Below are positions 16,123-25,131 of a stretch of 64,000 nucleotides of DNA, piece after piece. The position numbers and the translations under genes were made by a program. The notes under the pieces were generated by a model that was not told where the DNA came from, ran no database searches, and worked only from the letters and a program-made list of their open reading frames with translations. The stretch covers positions 1,550,001 to 1,614,000 of the forward strand of contig NZ_AP022314.1 in the NCBI RefSeq assembly GCF_009936235.1, read 5' to 3'. This stretch comes from Mycobacterium xenopi. GTDB lineage: Bacteria > Actinomycetota > Actinomycetes > Mycobacteriales > Mycobacteriaceae. Within the stretch, counting starts at the first letter, position 1, and the number at the start of each line of letters is the position of its first letter.

Positions 16123-17601
16123 TCAGGCGGCCGTCAGCTGACCGGCGCGGCTGCGGGCGGGGGCGCCGACGGCGGCCCGGCCGGCGGCGGGCCTGGCTGT
16201 GGGGCGGCGGGGCCCGGTCGCGCCGGCGGGGAGCCGGGCTGGGACCCGACCGGCCCGGCAGCCGGTGCCGCGCCTGTCGGTCCGGGCTGCGGTCCGGCCG
16301 GGGGCTAGCTGGCGGCGCTGCCGGCATGCCGGGGACATCATGTCGGCCGCCGGCGGGGCCGACCCTGGCGGCACCGTCCCGGGCGGCTGCTGGGCCGGGT
16401 CCGGGCCGATGCAGATGAGGGTGCAGGACGGCGCGCGGGGAGCCGACGACTGCCATGGCCACATCGGCTGCTGGGTCGGCATGGTCGACTGGCCCAAGTC
16501 GATCAGCGGCATCTGGGCCAGCGGGTCGGTCGACGGCAGGCCGTGGATGTTGAGCGGCAACCCGGGCCCCAGGCCCTCCGGGTTCTCCAGATGTATGTCG
16601 CCAAGCGGCGGTGGCGGGCCGGTCAGCGGTGGCAGGTCCACCGGAACCACGCCGGTGGCGTATGCCGCTGCCCAGCCCAGTACGTTGCGGGCATACGGCA
16701 TCGAGTTGTTGTAGCGCAGGATCGCAGCGATCACCTGCGACGAATCCCGCAGATTGAGCCCCCCGCTGCACAGGTATCGGGCGGCCGCCAGCGTCGAGTC
16801 GTACAGGTTCTGGGGGTCGGCCACCCCGTCGCCGTCGCCGTCGGACGCGTAATGTGCCCACGTTCCGGGTAGGAATTGCATCGGCCCCATCGCCCGCGCG
16901 TAGGTCACCCGGCCGGCGATGCTGCTTTGGACGACGATCGCGTTGCCGGGCAGTGTGCCGTCGAGCGCCGGGCCGTAGATGGGCGAAATCGCAGTGCCGC
17001 GCGCGTCGGTGGCGCCACCGTTGGCGTGCATCGACTCGATACGGCCGATGCCGGCCAGCAGGTTCCAACTGACACCGCAGCCGGGATCGGACGCGGCCAT
17101 GATTTGCTCGGCATTGCGGTAGGCCGACAGCGCCATCTTCGGGATTCCCAGCACCCCGGGAGTATTGACGACGAACGCGGGGGGCGGAGCCGACAGGGTG
17201 GCCGCCGCGACGCGGAATCTGCTCGGCCGACGCGTGACCGCGATGACGGTCGGGCGGGACAGGTCGGCACCGGATCGGGTGACCGCAGCCACGGGCGTGA
17301 TGCCGGTGTCGCGCGTCGCCGGCGCCGGTCCCGGAAAGCGCGGCGCGGCCGCACCGACAGCTCCGGCGAACATCAGCGGAGTGATCAGGGCCACGCCGAA
17401 CACCGGGGTCTGCGTCACGCGGGCCGCTTGCCGGCGCAGCGAAGTGATGGGGCCCGCGCCGAGGGCTGGTGCCGACGCCACCCGGTGCCGCAGCGAAGTG
17501 AACACGGCCGCGGCCAGCGCCGGTGTGCGAGCCACGCGAGCTGCTTGTCGCCGCATGGCTGCAAGGGTCGGGCGTGCCCCCGATCGTCCCCCTATGCGCA
17601 C
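16123..17601 (-). CDS. Exported lytic transglycosylase-like protein with frameshifted proline-rich tail
   Basis: SLT/MltB-type peptidoglycan lytic transglycosylase (Rv1230c position). The start is GTG 17601 with GAGGA upstream. The N-terminus has three imperfect units of about 20 residues (RRQAARVARTP, RHRVASAP, RRQAARVTQTP) before a hydrophobic export segment. The catalytic domain has the glutamate in GIGRIESMHA, then ARAMGPMQFLPGTW, a DGDGDGVADPQN loop and YNNSMPYARNVLGWAAAY. After APPAADMMSPA the open frame turns arginine-rich. A proline/alanine/glycine tail (PPAGPQPGPTGAAP...) is found in another frame, ending at TGA 16134. Restoring one C in each of two C-runs (16331-16334 and 16300-16304) joins them. 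Confidence 0.8.
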   Translation of the reverse strand: MRIGGRSGARPTLAAMRRQAARVARTPALAAAVFTSLRHRVASAPALGAGPITSLRRQAARVTQTPVFGVALITPLMFAGAVGAAAPRFPGPAPATRDTGITPVAAVTRSGADLSRPTVIAVTRRPSRFRVAAATLSAPPPAFVVNTPGVLGIPKMALSAYRNAEQIMAASDPGCGVSWNLLAGIGRIESMHANGGATDARGTAISPIYGPALDGTLPGNAIVVQSSIAGRVTYARAMGPMQFLPGTWAHYASDGDGDGVADPQNLYDSTLAAARYLCSGGLNLRDSSQVIAAILRYNNSMPYARNVLGWAAAYATGVVPVDLPPLTGPPPPLGDIHLENPEGLGPGLPLNIHGLPSTDPLAQMPLIDLGQSTMPTQQPMWPWQSSAPRAPSCTLICIGPDPAQQPPGTVPPGSAPPAADMMSPACRQRRQLAPGRTAARTDRRGTGCRAGRVPARLPAGATGPRRPTARPAAGRAAVGAPARSRAGQLTAA

Positions 17602-17731
17602 TCGACCGTCCTCAGTATGTGACTCAAGCGTCCGTGACCCGAAAAGGGCGTCGTGAACTAGGTCACCATACATAACTCTGGTGACGGCAGTGGCAACAAT
17701 GGCGGAGTTGGGCCTGGCGCCGATGCGCGTT

Positions 17732-18265
17732 TCAGCTGTGTCGCCTGGCGCGACGGACCGCGCCGTCCGCGGCACGGGCTGGCTTCTCAGGCTGCCGATC
17801 CTCTAGGAGCTCACGCAGGCCTTCCAATTCGTGGCGCAGGTAGTCGCGGGTCTTTTGCACCTCGCCGATGGCCAGCCGGAGCGCAGCCAGCTCGCGAGCC
17901 AGATATTCGGTGTCGGCCTTGGTCTGGGCGGCGCGGCGACGATCCTCCTCCAGCGCGACGCGATCCCGATTCTCCTGGCGATTCTGGGCCAGCAGGATCA
18001 GCGGCGCGGCATACGCGGCCTGCGTGGAGAACGCCAGGTTGAGCAGGATGAATGGGTAGGGGTCCCAGCGAAAGCCAGCCGCGGACACGTTCAGCGCGAT
18101 CCAGGCCACCACGACGACGGTCTGCAGCAGCAGGTAGCGGCCGGTCCCGAAAAAGCGGGCGATGGACTCGGTGATCTGCCCGACCGCTTCGGGGTCGACT
18201 CGCGGTGCGGCCATCCGCGAAGTGCGTGGAGTGTAGAGCCGCTGCCGCGGCGGGGAATTGGTCAC
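17732..18265 (-). CDS. DUF1003 membrane protein
   Basis: 177 aa, GTG start overlapping the stop of the upstream gene by four bases. Two membrane helices (about 43-62 and 70-92) with the DUF1003 pattern FFGTGRYLLLQTVVVVAWI and PYPFILLNLAFSTQAAYAAP. A charged, coiled-coil-like C-terminal region (about 95-150, NRQENRDRVALEEDRRRA) follows. The family has no established role. Matches Rv1231c, and the overlap with the MgtE_N/CBS gene suggests a link to magnesium or membrane homeostasis. Confidence 0.9.
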   Translation of the reverse strand: MTNSPPRQRLYTPRTSRMAAPRVDPEAVGQITESIARFFGTGRYLLLQTVVVVAWIALNVSAAGFRWDPYPFILLNLAFSTQAAYAAPLILLAQNRQENRDRVALEEDRRRAAQTKADTEYLARELAALRLAIGEVQKTRDYLRHELEGLRELLEDRQPEKPARAADGAVRRARRHS

Positions 18266-19556
18266 GAGGTGCTCCCGACGCCGTCTAGGGCGGATTCTTC
18301 GTCCGCCTCGCGCCAGTCGGGTGGCAGCAGGTGGTCGAGCACATCGTCGACGGTCACCGCGCCGAGGAGGTGGCTCTGGTCATCGACCACCGGCCCGCAC
18401 AGCAGGTTGTAGGCGGCGAAATAGCGAGTCAACGGCGCCAGCGGCAATTCCGGTGTCAGGGTGGGCAGATCGGCGTCGACGATCCCGCCGACGAGGGTGG
18501 CCGGTGGCTCACGCAGCAACCGCTGCAGGTGCACGCAACCCAGGTACCGACCGGTTGGGGTGGCCGTCGGGGGGCGTGCGACAAACACCAGCGAAGACAA
18601 CGCGGGAGTGAGATCGGGGTCGCGCACCCGGGCCAGTGCTTCGGCGACCGTGGTGTCCGGGGTCAGCACAATCGGATCGGACGTCATCAAACCGCCGGCC
18701 GTGTTGGGAGAGTGCTTGAGCAGTCGTCGCACCGGGTCGGATTCGCCGGGATCCATTCGGCCCAAAAGCATCTCGGCCTCAGCCGGATTCATTGCGCCGA
18801 GCAGGTCTGCGGCGTCGTCGGGGTCCATCGCCGCCAGCACATCCGCCGCGCGTTTGGCGCCCAGCTGCTGCAACAGGTCGGCCTGGTCGTCTTCTGGCAG
18901 CTCTTGCAGGATGTCGGCCAACCGGTCGTCGTCAATGGCGTTGACCACTTCGTAGCGCCGCTTGGGCGGTAGTTCCCGGATGGCATCGGCCACCTCCACC
19001 GGCCGCAGCCCTTCGAACTGTTGCAACAACTGCGCCACCGCCTGCCCCGGCATCGCCAGCGCCGACGGCGTCAGACCCACCACGTTGTGCCAGTCGACGA
19101 TGTGGGCCGCGCCGCGCCGCCCAACCGGCGCGGGATGCGCACGGCGACCCTGGTCACCATCCAGTCGCGGGTCCGGGTCTGCTCGATCCCCAGATCGGTG
19201 ATGACGACGTCGGTATCGGCCAGCTGCGGCAGTTCCGGGTCGTTGACCCGCACCCGGGTGTCGAGCACCTGACCCAGGACCAGCGCTTCACCGGGCCGCT
19301 GCTCGAACCGGCGCAGCGACACGTTAGCGGTGGTGAGAGTGACCGCGTTCGGCTCGATCGCCGCAACCCGCAGCATCGGGACGAAAATGCGACGCCGGGT
19401 CACCAGTTCGACCACCAGCCCAAGCACGCGTGGCTGCTGGCGAACAATGCTGATGCTGATCACGACGTCGCGAACCCGTCCCAACGATTCGCCCATCGGG
19501 CCCAGGACCAGCATTCTCGCCAGCCGCGCGACATAGACCCTGTTGACCGACGTCAT
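18262..19556 (-). pseudogene. PRC-barrel/MgtE_N/CBS protein split by a one-base frameshift (Rv1232c-like)
   Basis: In M. tuberculosis this is one protein of about 435 aa. Here the PRC-barrel-like first half runs from ATG 19556 (MTSVNRVYVARLARMLV) to a premature TGA at 19071, the last residues being wrong-frame after RVAVRIPRRLG. The second half continues in another frame as HIVDWHNVVGLTPSALA through an MgtE N-terminal superhelix (PPKRRYEVVNAIDDDRLADI, repeats of about 12) and two CBS domains, to 18262. One missing base in the GC-only stretch 19105-19124 explains it. All domains are otherwise intact. The start is probably leaderless (TACCCT seven bases upstream). Likely role: magnesium-linked regulation, without the MgtE channel domain. 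Confidence 0.82.
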
Positions 19557-19580
19557 GGATGCCAGGGTAGGAGTGAAAGC

Positions 19581-20582
19581 GTGAACGACGCCTATCGACC
19601 CCGCCGCACCTGTCTGTCGGTGCCGGGCAGCAGCCAGAAGATGATCGACAAGGCCAAAGGCCTGCCCGCCGACGAGGTTTTCCTCGACCTCGAAGATGCC
19701 GTGGCGCCGGCCGCCAAGTCCTCGGCGCGTGCCCGGGTGGCCGCCGCGCTGGGCGAACCGGGATGGGCCGGACAACTGCGCGGGGTTCGGGTCAACGACT
19801 GGACCACCCCGTGGACGCACGCCGACGTCATCGAGGTGGTCTCGGCCGTCGGCGCCACACCAGGGGCCCAGCTCGACGTAATAGTGCTGCCCAAGGTCTC
19901 CGACGCGTCGCATGTGCACGCGCTTGACCTGCTGCTGACCCAACTGGAGACCGTCCACGGGCTGCCCGTCGGCGGTATCGGCATCGACGTGCAGATCGAA
20001 GACGCCCAGGGTCTGACGAACATCAACGCGATCGCGGCCGCGCCGCGGGTCCAGGCGCTGGTGCTCGGCCCCGCCGACCTGACCGCCAGCCTCAACATGC
20101 GTGCCCGTGTGGTCGGCGAACAGCCCGAGGGTTACGACGTCGGAGACGCCTACCACCATGCGCTGATGACGATTTTGGTGGCGGCTCGCGCCCATGGTGT
20201 GGCCGCGATCGACGGGCCCTACCTCAAGGTCCGCGACATCGAGGCGTTCCGGCGCGTTGCGGGCCGGTCGGCGGCTCTGGGTTACGACGGCAAATGGGTG
20301 TTGCATCCGGATCAGATCGCTGCGGGCAACGAGATCTTCAGCCCTCGCCAGGACGAATACGACCACGCCGAGCTGGTGCTCGAAGCCTATGAATGGCATA
20401 CCTCGGCCGCGGGCGGAGCTCGGGGCGCGGTGATGCTCGGCGACGAGATGATCGACGAGGCCAGCCGCAAAATGGCGCTGGTTGTGGCCGCTAAGGGCCG
20501 GGCGGCTGGAATGCGGCGCCAGTCGGGGCCATTCGTGCCACCGACGGATCACAAGCAGGCTAGCGCAGCGCGTAAATCGTGA
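19581..20582 (+). CDS. HpcH/HpaI aldolase / CitE-like CoA-ester lyase
   Basis: 333 aa, GTG start with GGAG seven bases upstream. TIM-barrel lyase of the CitE/malyl-CoA lyase family: RRTCLSVPGSSQKMIDKA with the CoA-site arginine, DEVFLDLEDAVAP with metal-site glutamate/aspartate, IDVQIEDAQGL, and the C-terminal segment GYDGKWVLHPDQI. Probably cleaves or forms malyl-CoA, beta-methylmalyl-CoA or citramalyl-CoA. No citrate lyase alpha or gamma subunits are adjacent, so a citrate lyase complex is unlikely. It is divergent from the Rv1232c-like gene and is not at this place in M. tuberculosis as I recall. Confidence 0.88.
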   Translation: MNDAYRPRRTCLSVPGSSQKMIDKAKGLPADEVFLDLEDAVAPAAKSSARARVAAALGEPGWAGQLRGVRVNDWTTPWTHADVIEVVSAVGATPGAQLDVIVLPKVSDASHVHALDLLLTQLETVHGLPVGGIGIDVQIEDAQGLTNINAIAAAPRVQALVLGPADLTASLNMRARVVGEQPEGYDVGDAYHHALMTILVAARAHGVAAIDGPYLKVRDIEAFRRVAGRSAALGYDGKWVLHPDQIAAGNEIFSPRQDEYDHAELVLEAYEWHTSAAGGARGAVMLGDEMIDEASRKMALVVAAKGRAAGMRRQSGPFVPPTDHKQASAARKS

Positions 20583-21179
20583 TGATCAAGTTCACCAGCA
20601 GGGTGGCGACACCGACCACGATGCCGGCGACGGCCAGGCCGTAGCCCTCCTGGCGGGTCTGCTTGATCTGGTTGAGTGCCACCGCGCCCAACACGATGCC
20701 GACGATGGAGCCGATCCCGCACAGCAACCCGATGAACGACGCGACCAGGGAGGCGATGGCCAGCGTGTTCGTGCCGGGCTGCGGCGGGGGCCCGTAGCCC
20801 CCGAATAATCCGGCCCAGGGTAGCCACCCGGATACGGCTGGCCGTAACCGCCCGCCGAGGAGCCGTACTCCGGCGGTCCCGGGGGATACGACGCGCTGTA
20901 GCCAGACTCGTTTTGGTAGCCCGGGGGCGCCCCGTAACCGGTAGGCGGCGGGCCGGGTGGCGGATAACTGGGCTGCTGGTAACCGGGCGGAGGATAAGCC
21001 GGTGGTGGATAGCCTGGCGTCGGTGGAGCCTCGAATCCCGAGGGTGGCGGCTCGAATCCGGAGAACGCAGGCTCGCCGGCAGCATTTCGCTCGGACTCAC
21101 CCGGAGGTTGCCCACTCGACCCGGGTTTTGTGCCGCCGTCGTGCGCGTTCTCGCCGGAATCGCCACCGGGAGTTGTCAT
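20560..21179 (-). pseudogene. Proline/tyrosine-rich DUF4190-type membrane protein with one-base frameshift (Rv1233c-like)
   Basis: Starts at ATG 21179 (MTTPGGDSGENAHDGG). The N-terminal half is a low-complexity PPGY/PPAY-rich cytoplasmic region. In the given sequence the frame breaks at the C-run 20798-20802. One more base would give DYSGGYGPPPQPGTNTLA, continuing into two membrane helices (ASLVASFIGLLCGIGSIVG and AVAGIVVGVATLLVNLIITI) and ending YALR at TAG 20560. Without it the frame runs arginine/serine-rich to 20592. The restored protein would be about 206 aa. The 3' end overlaps the converging lyase gene by 23 bases. Confidence 0.75.
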
Positions 21180-21324
21180 GCGTTTCAACCTAGCTTATGA
21201 CCTGCTGGCGTGTGTGGTCATAGTCGGCGGGCACCAACGGCTGATCCGGCGCGTTGGGGAAGATAGCAATCGAGTGCCGGGCAGTCGACGAACCGATGGC
21301 CGGCGCAGAGGAGGATAAGGATCG

Positions 21325-21852
21325 ATGACCAGCCCGTTCCAGCCCGGAGAAGTTCCCGGTGCCACGCCGGGTAACCCCGCCGCCGGTCGGCGTGGCGTGC
21401 CGGCCCTGCCCACGCCGCCGAAAGGCTGGCCGGTCGGGTCCTATCCGACCTACGCCGAGGCCCAGCGTGCCGTCGACTACCTGTCCGAACAGCAGTTCCC
21501 GGTCGAGCAGGTGACGATCGTCGGGGTCGACCTGATGCAAGTCGAACGGGTGACCGGCCGGTTGACCTGGCCGAAAGTGCTGGGCGGCGGCATGCTCACG
21601 GGCGCGTGGCTGGGCCTGTTCATCGGTTTGGTGCTCGGCTTCTTCAGCCCGAACCCGTGGGCCGCGTTGACCACTGGTCTGGTCGCCGGTGTGTTCTTCG
21701 GCTTGATCACGTCGGCTGTTCCCTACGCGATGGCCCGCGGCACAAGGGATTTCAGCTCGACGATGCAATTGGTGGCGGGCCGCTACGACGTGCTGTGCGA
21801 TCCACAAAACGCCGAAAGGGCGCGTGATTTGCTGGCCCGTCTGGCGATCTGA
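21325..21852 (+). CDS. General stress protein 17M-like membrane protein (Rv1234-like)
   Basis: 175 aa, ATG with GAGGAGGATAAGG upstream. The N-terminal half resembles the GSP17M/YflT-type fold (VGSYPTYAEAQRAVDYLSEQ, VEQVTIVGVDLMQVERVTGR). Two closely spaced membrane helices follow (about 95-112 and 116-135, with LGLFIGLVLGFF and GVFFGLITSAVP), then a short C-terminal cytoplasmic part. Function unknown. It precedes lpqY but a separate promoter lies between. Confidence 0.85.
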   Translation: MTSPFQPGEVPGATPGNPAAGRRGVPALPTPPKGWPVGSYPTYAEAQRAVDYLSEQQFPVEQVTIVGVDLMQVERVTGRLTWPKVLGGGMLTGAWLGLFIGLVLGFFSPNPWAALTTGLVAGVFFGLITSAVPYAMARGTRDFSSTMQLVAGRYDVLCDPQNAERARDLLARLAI

Positions 21853-21882
21853 CGGTCAGTGTGCGGCACGCCCGCGCAAGTG

Positions 21883-21912
21883 TTGCAAATCACGCGTAGC
21901 TGGCTCTACGGT
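21883..21912 (+). promoter_or_regulatory. Predicted promoter of the lpqY-sugABC operon
   Basis: -35 TTGCAA (21883-21888), 18-bp spacer, -10 TACGGT (21907-21912), about 45 bases before the lpqY start. Both hexamers are near the mycobacterial SigA pattern. Confidence 0.45.
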
Positions 21913-21957
21913 TCTGGCGCGGGACAGCGGGAAAAACCCCGACGGAAAGAGGCGGGT

Positions 21958-23373
21958 GTGGTGGCGAGTCGTCGCGTGCGCGCACGGCGGATGTGCGCGG
22001 TCGCGTTGGCGGCGTTGACCACCGCGTTGCTGCCGCTGGCCTGTGGGCAGGGCAACGGCGGGCCGGTGATCAGCCTCTATACGCCCGCCGACGACAGCGG
22101 CACCTACACCGCGATCGCCAAGCGCTGCACCGCCCAGTTCGGTGGGCGTTTCGCCATCCAGCAGATCAGCTTGCCGCGCTCCGCCGACGACCAGCGGCTG
22201 CAGCTGGCTCGCCGGCTCACCGGCAACGACCGCACCCTCGATGTGATGGGCCTCGACGTAGTCTGGACCGCGGAGTTCGCCGAGGCGGGCTGGGCGCTGC
22301 CGCTGTCCGACGACCCGGCCGGCCGCGCAGAAGCCGACGCCACCGCCGACACGTTGCCAGGTCCGCTCGCCACAGCCAGATGGCAGCACAAGCTCTACGC
22401 CGCGCCGATCACCACAAACACCCAATTACTTTGGTACCGAGCTGATTTGATGGATCAGCCGCCGTCGACGTGGGATGGCATGGTGGCCGAGGCGACCCGG
22501 CTGCACGCGGCCGGAGAACCCAGCTGGATCGGCGTGCAGGCCAAGCAGTACGAGGGTCTGGTGGTGTGGTTCAACACGTTGCTGACCAGCGCCGGCGGGC
22601 AGGTGCTCTCCGACGACGGCAAGACCGTCACCCTGACCGACACGCCGCAGCATCGGGCCGCAACTGTCAAGGCTTTGCAGATCATGAAGTCGGTGGCGAC
22701 CGCGCCCGGCGCCGACCCGTCGATCACCCAATCCGATGAGAGTTCGGCGCGGTTGGCGCTCGAAGCGGGTAGGGCAGCGTTGGAAGTCAACTGGCCGTTC
22801 GTGCTCCCCTCGATGCTGGAGAACGCCGTGAAGGGCGGGGTCGCGTTCCTGCCGCTCAACCAGCGGCCCGACCTGGTCGGCAGCATCAACAGCGTCGGCT
22901 CGTTCCGGCCCGACGATGAGCAGTTCCGGGCCGCTTACGAAGCCAGCAAGAAGGTGTTCGGGTTCGCGGCCTACCCGGGTGTGCAGCCCGGCCAACCGGC
23001 CCGAGTAACGATCGGCGGGCTGAATTTGGCGGTGGCCAAGACAACTCGCCACAAGGCAGAGGCGTTCGAAGCGGTGCGGTGTCTGCGCAGCCTGCCCAAC
23101 CAGAAGTATGTGTCGATTCGAGGCGGCCTGCCGGCGGTGCGCGCCTCCCTGTATTCCGACCCGCAATTCCAGGTGAGGTATCCGCAGTACGAGATCATCC
23201 GCCAGCAGCTCACCACCGCCGCCGTGCGGCCCGCCACTCCGCTCTATCAGGCGGTTTCCACCCGGATCTCGGCGACGCTGGCTCCGATCACCGCCATCGA
23301 CCCCGAGCGCACGGCCGATGTGCTCACCGTCGAGGTGCAAAAGGCCATCGACGGAAAGGGGCTGATCCCATGA
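21958..23373 (+). CDS. lpqY: Trehalose-binding lipoprotein LpqY
   Basis: Substrate-binding lipoprotein of the LpqY-SugABC importer, which recovers trehalose released during mycolate transfer in the cell envelope. 471 aa from GTG 21958 (GTG 21961 also possible) with GGAAAGAGGCGG upstream. Signal peptide of about 28 residues ending in the lipobox PLAC with Cys near 29. The mature part is an extracellular solute-binding family 1 fold (ISLYTPADDSGTYTAIAKRC, DVVWTAEFAEAGWALPL, ALEVNWPFVLPSMLENAVKG). The stop overlaps the sugA ATG by four bases. Confidence 0.94.
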   Translation: MVASRRVRARRMCAVALAALTTALLPLACGQGNGGPVISLYTPADDSGTYTAIAKRCTAQFGGRFAIQQISLPRSADDQRLQLARRLTGNDRTLDVMGLDVVWTAEFAEAGWALPLSDDPAGRAEADATADTLPGPLATARWQHKLYAAPITTNTQLLWYRADLMDQPPSTWDGMVAEATRLHAAGEPSWIGVQAKQYEGLVVWFNTLLTSAGGQVLSDDGKTVTLTDTPQHRAATVKALQIMKSVATAPGADPSITQSDESSARLALEAGRAALEVNWPFVLPSMLENAVKGGVAFLPLNQRPDLVGSINSVGSFRPDDEQFRAAYEASKKVFGFAAYPGVQPGQPARVTIGGLNLAVAKTTRHKAEAFEAVRCLRSLPNQKYVSIRGGLPAVRASLYSDPQFQVRYPQYEIIRQQLTTAAVRPATPLYQAVSTRISATLAPITAIDPERTADVLTVEVQKAIDGKGLIP

Positions 23374-24287
23374 CCGTCGCTGCCACCGAACCGTCGGCCA
23401 CCGCGGCCAGCGAGTCGCGCAAGTCCGAACGGCGCCTGGCGTTGGTTCTCATCGCCCCCGCGGTGATCCTGATGCTGGCGGTGACGGCTTATCCGGTCGG
23501 CTACGCGGTCTGGCTGAGCTTGCAGCGCTGCAACTTCGCAACCCCCCGCGACACCCGCTTCGTCGGCCTGGCCAACTACCAGACCATCCTGACCGACCGG
23601 TTGTGGTGGACGGCGTTCGTGGTCACCCTGGCGATCACTGCCGTCTCGGTTGCCATCGAGTTCGTGGTGGGTCTGGCGTTGGCGCTGGTGATGCACCGCA
23701 CCGTCGTCGGCAAGGGCGTGGTGCGCACCGCGGTGCTGATTCCCTACGGAATCGTCACGGTGGCGGCGTCGTATAGCTGGTATTACGCCTGGACACCTGG
23801 CACCGGGTATTTGGCCAACCTGTTGCCACAAGGCAGCGCGCCGCTCACGCAGCAGATCCCGTCGCTGGGCATCATCATCCTGGCCGAGGTGTGGAAGACC
23901 ACCCCGTTCATGGCATTGCTGCTGCTGGCAGGGCTGGCGTTGGTGCCCGACGACCTGCTGAAGGCCGCGCACGTCGACGGCGCCGGGCCCTGGCGACGGC
24001 TCACCAAGGTCACCTTGCCGCTGATCAAACCGGCGATCCTGGTGGCGCTGCTGTTCCGGACGCTGGATGCGTTCCGCATTTTCGACAACATCTACGTGCT
24101 CACCGGTGGCTCCAACAAAACCGAATCGGTGTCGATTCTGGGTTACGACAACCTATTCAAGGGCTTCAACTTGGGCCTGGGATCGGCGATATCGGTGCTG
24201 ATCTTCGGTTGCGTGGCCATCATCGCGCTCATCTTCGTCAAGGTGTTCGGCGCGTCGGCGCCCGGAACTGACGGGGGCGGGCGGTGA
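23370..24287 (+). CDS. sugA: Trehalose ABC transporter permease SugA
   Basis: 305-aa MalF-type inner-membrane permease with six predicted helices. The binding-protein-dependent EAA loop is DDLLKAAHVDGAGPWRRLTK (about 195-215), contacting SugC. ATG 23370 overlaps the lpqY stop (ATGA). Works with SugB as the transmembrane heterodimer. Confidence 0.94.
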   Translation: MTVAATEPSATAASESRKSERRLALVLIAPAVILMLAVTAYPVGYAVWLSLQRCNFATPRDTRFVGLANYQTILTDRLWWTAFVVTLAITAVSVAIEFVVGLALALVMHRTVVGKGVVRTAVLIPYGIVTVAASYSWYYAWTPGTGYLANLLPQGSAPLTQQIPSLGIIILAEVWKTTPFMALLLLAGLALVPDDLLKAAHVDGAGPWRRLTKVTLPLIKPAILVALLFRTLDAFRIFDNIYVLTGGSNKTESVSILGYDNLFKGFNLGLGSAISVLIFGCVAIIALIFVKVFGASAPGTDGGGR

Positions 24288-24290
24288 GCC

Positions 24291-25127
24291 ATGGCTGAGC
24301 GGATCGGCGTCAGGCGTGGCCTCGGCTGGGCGGTCATCGACACCCTGGTGGTGGTCTATGCGCTGTTCCCGGTGCTCTGGATCCTGTCGCTGTCGCTGAA
24401 ACCGAGCTCAAAAGTTAGGGACGGCAAGCTGATTCCGTCGACGGTGACTTTCGATAACTATCGTGGCATCTTCCGCGGTGACTTGTTCACTTCGGCGCTG
24501 ATCAACTCCATCGGCATCGGTTTGATCACCACCGCGATCGCGGTGGTGGTCGGCGCTATGGCAGCCTATGCGGTGGCACGCCTGGCCTTCCCGGGCAAGA
24601 GGTTGCTTATCGGTGTCGCGCTGTTGATCGCGATGTTTCCCCAAATTTCGCTCGTCACGCCGATTTTCAATATCGAGCGCGAATTCGGGTTGTTCAACAC
24701 CTGGCCGGGGTTGATCATCCCCTACATCACGTTTGCGTTGCCGCTGGCCATTTACACGTTGTCGGCATTCTTCCGCGAGATCCCATGGGATCTGGAGAAG
24801 GCGGCGAAGATGGACGGCGCGACGCCGGGCCAAGCATTCCGAAAGGTGATCGCACCGCTTGCTGCTCCGGGGATCGTGACCGCAGCGATCCTGGTGTTCA
24901 TCTTCGCGTGGAACGACCTGCTGCTGGCGTTGTCGTTGACCGCTACCAAGGCCTCGATCACCGCGCCCGTGGCGATAGTCAATTTTCCCGGCAGTTCGCA
25001 ATTCGAGGAACCAACGGGATCCATCGCGGCCGGCGCGATGGTGATCACGGTCCCGATTATCGTTTTTGTTCTAATCTTCCAACGAAGGATTGTTGCCGGA
25101 TTGACCTCAGGTGCGGTGAAGGGATAG
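24291..25127 (+). CDS. sugB: Trehalose ABC transporter permease SugB
   Basis: 278-aa MalG-type permease, six helices. EAA loop DLEKAAKMDGATPGQAFRKV (about 167-187). It starts three bases after the sugA stop and is followed four bases later by sugC, so all four genes of the importer form one transcript. Confidence 0.94.
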   Translation: MAERIGVRRGLGWAVIDTLVVVYALFPVLWILSLSLKPSSKVRDGKLIPSTVTFDNYRGIFRGDLFTSALINSIGIGLITTAIAVVVGAMAAYAVARLAFPGKRLLIGVALLIAMFPQISLVTPIFNIEREFGLFNTWPGLIIPYITFALPLAIYTLSAFFREIPWDLEKAAKMDGATPGQAFRKVIAPLAAPGIVTAAILVFIFAWNDLLLALSLTATKASITAPVAIVNFPGSSQFEEPTGSIAAGAMVITVPIIVFVLIFQRRIVAGLTSGAVKG

Positions 25128-25131
25128 CTCG

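Noticed and set aside
15857..17068. Alternative leftward frame over the lytic transglycosylase and mrp start
   Set aside because: Arg/Pro-rich shadow frame. Only its short stretch around GMPAAPPASP may belong to the real protein via frameshift.
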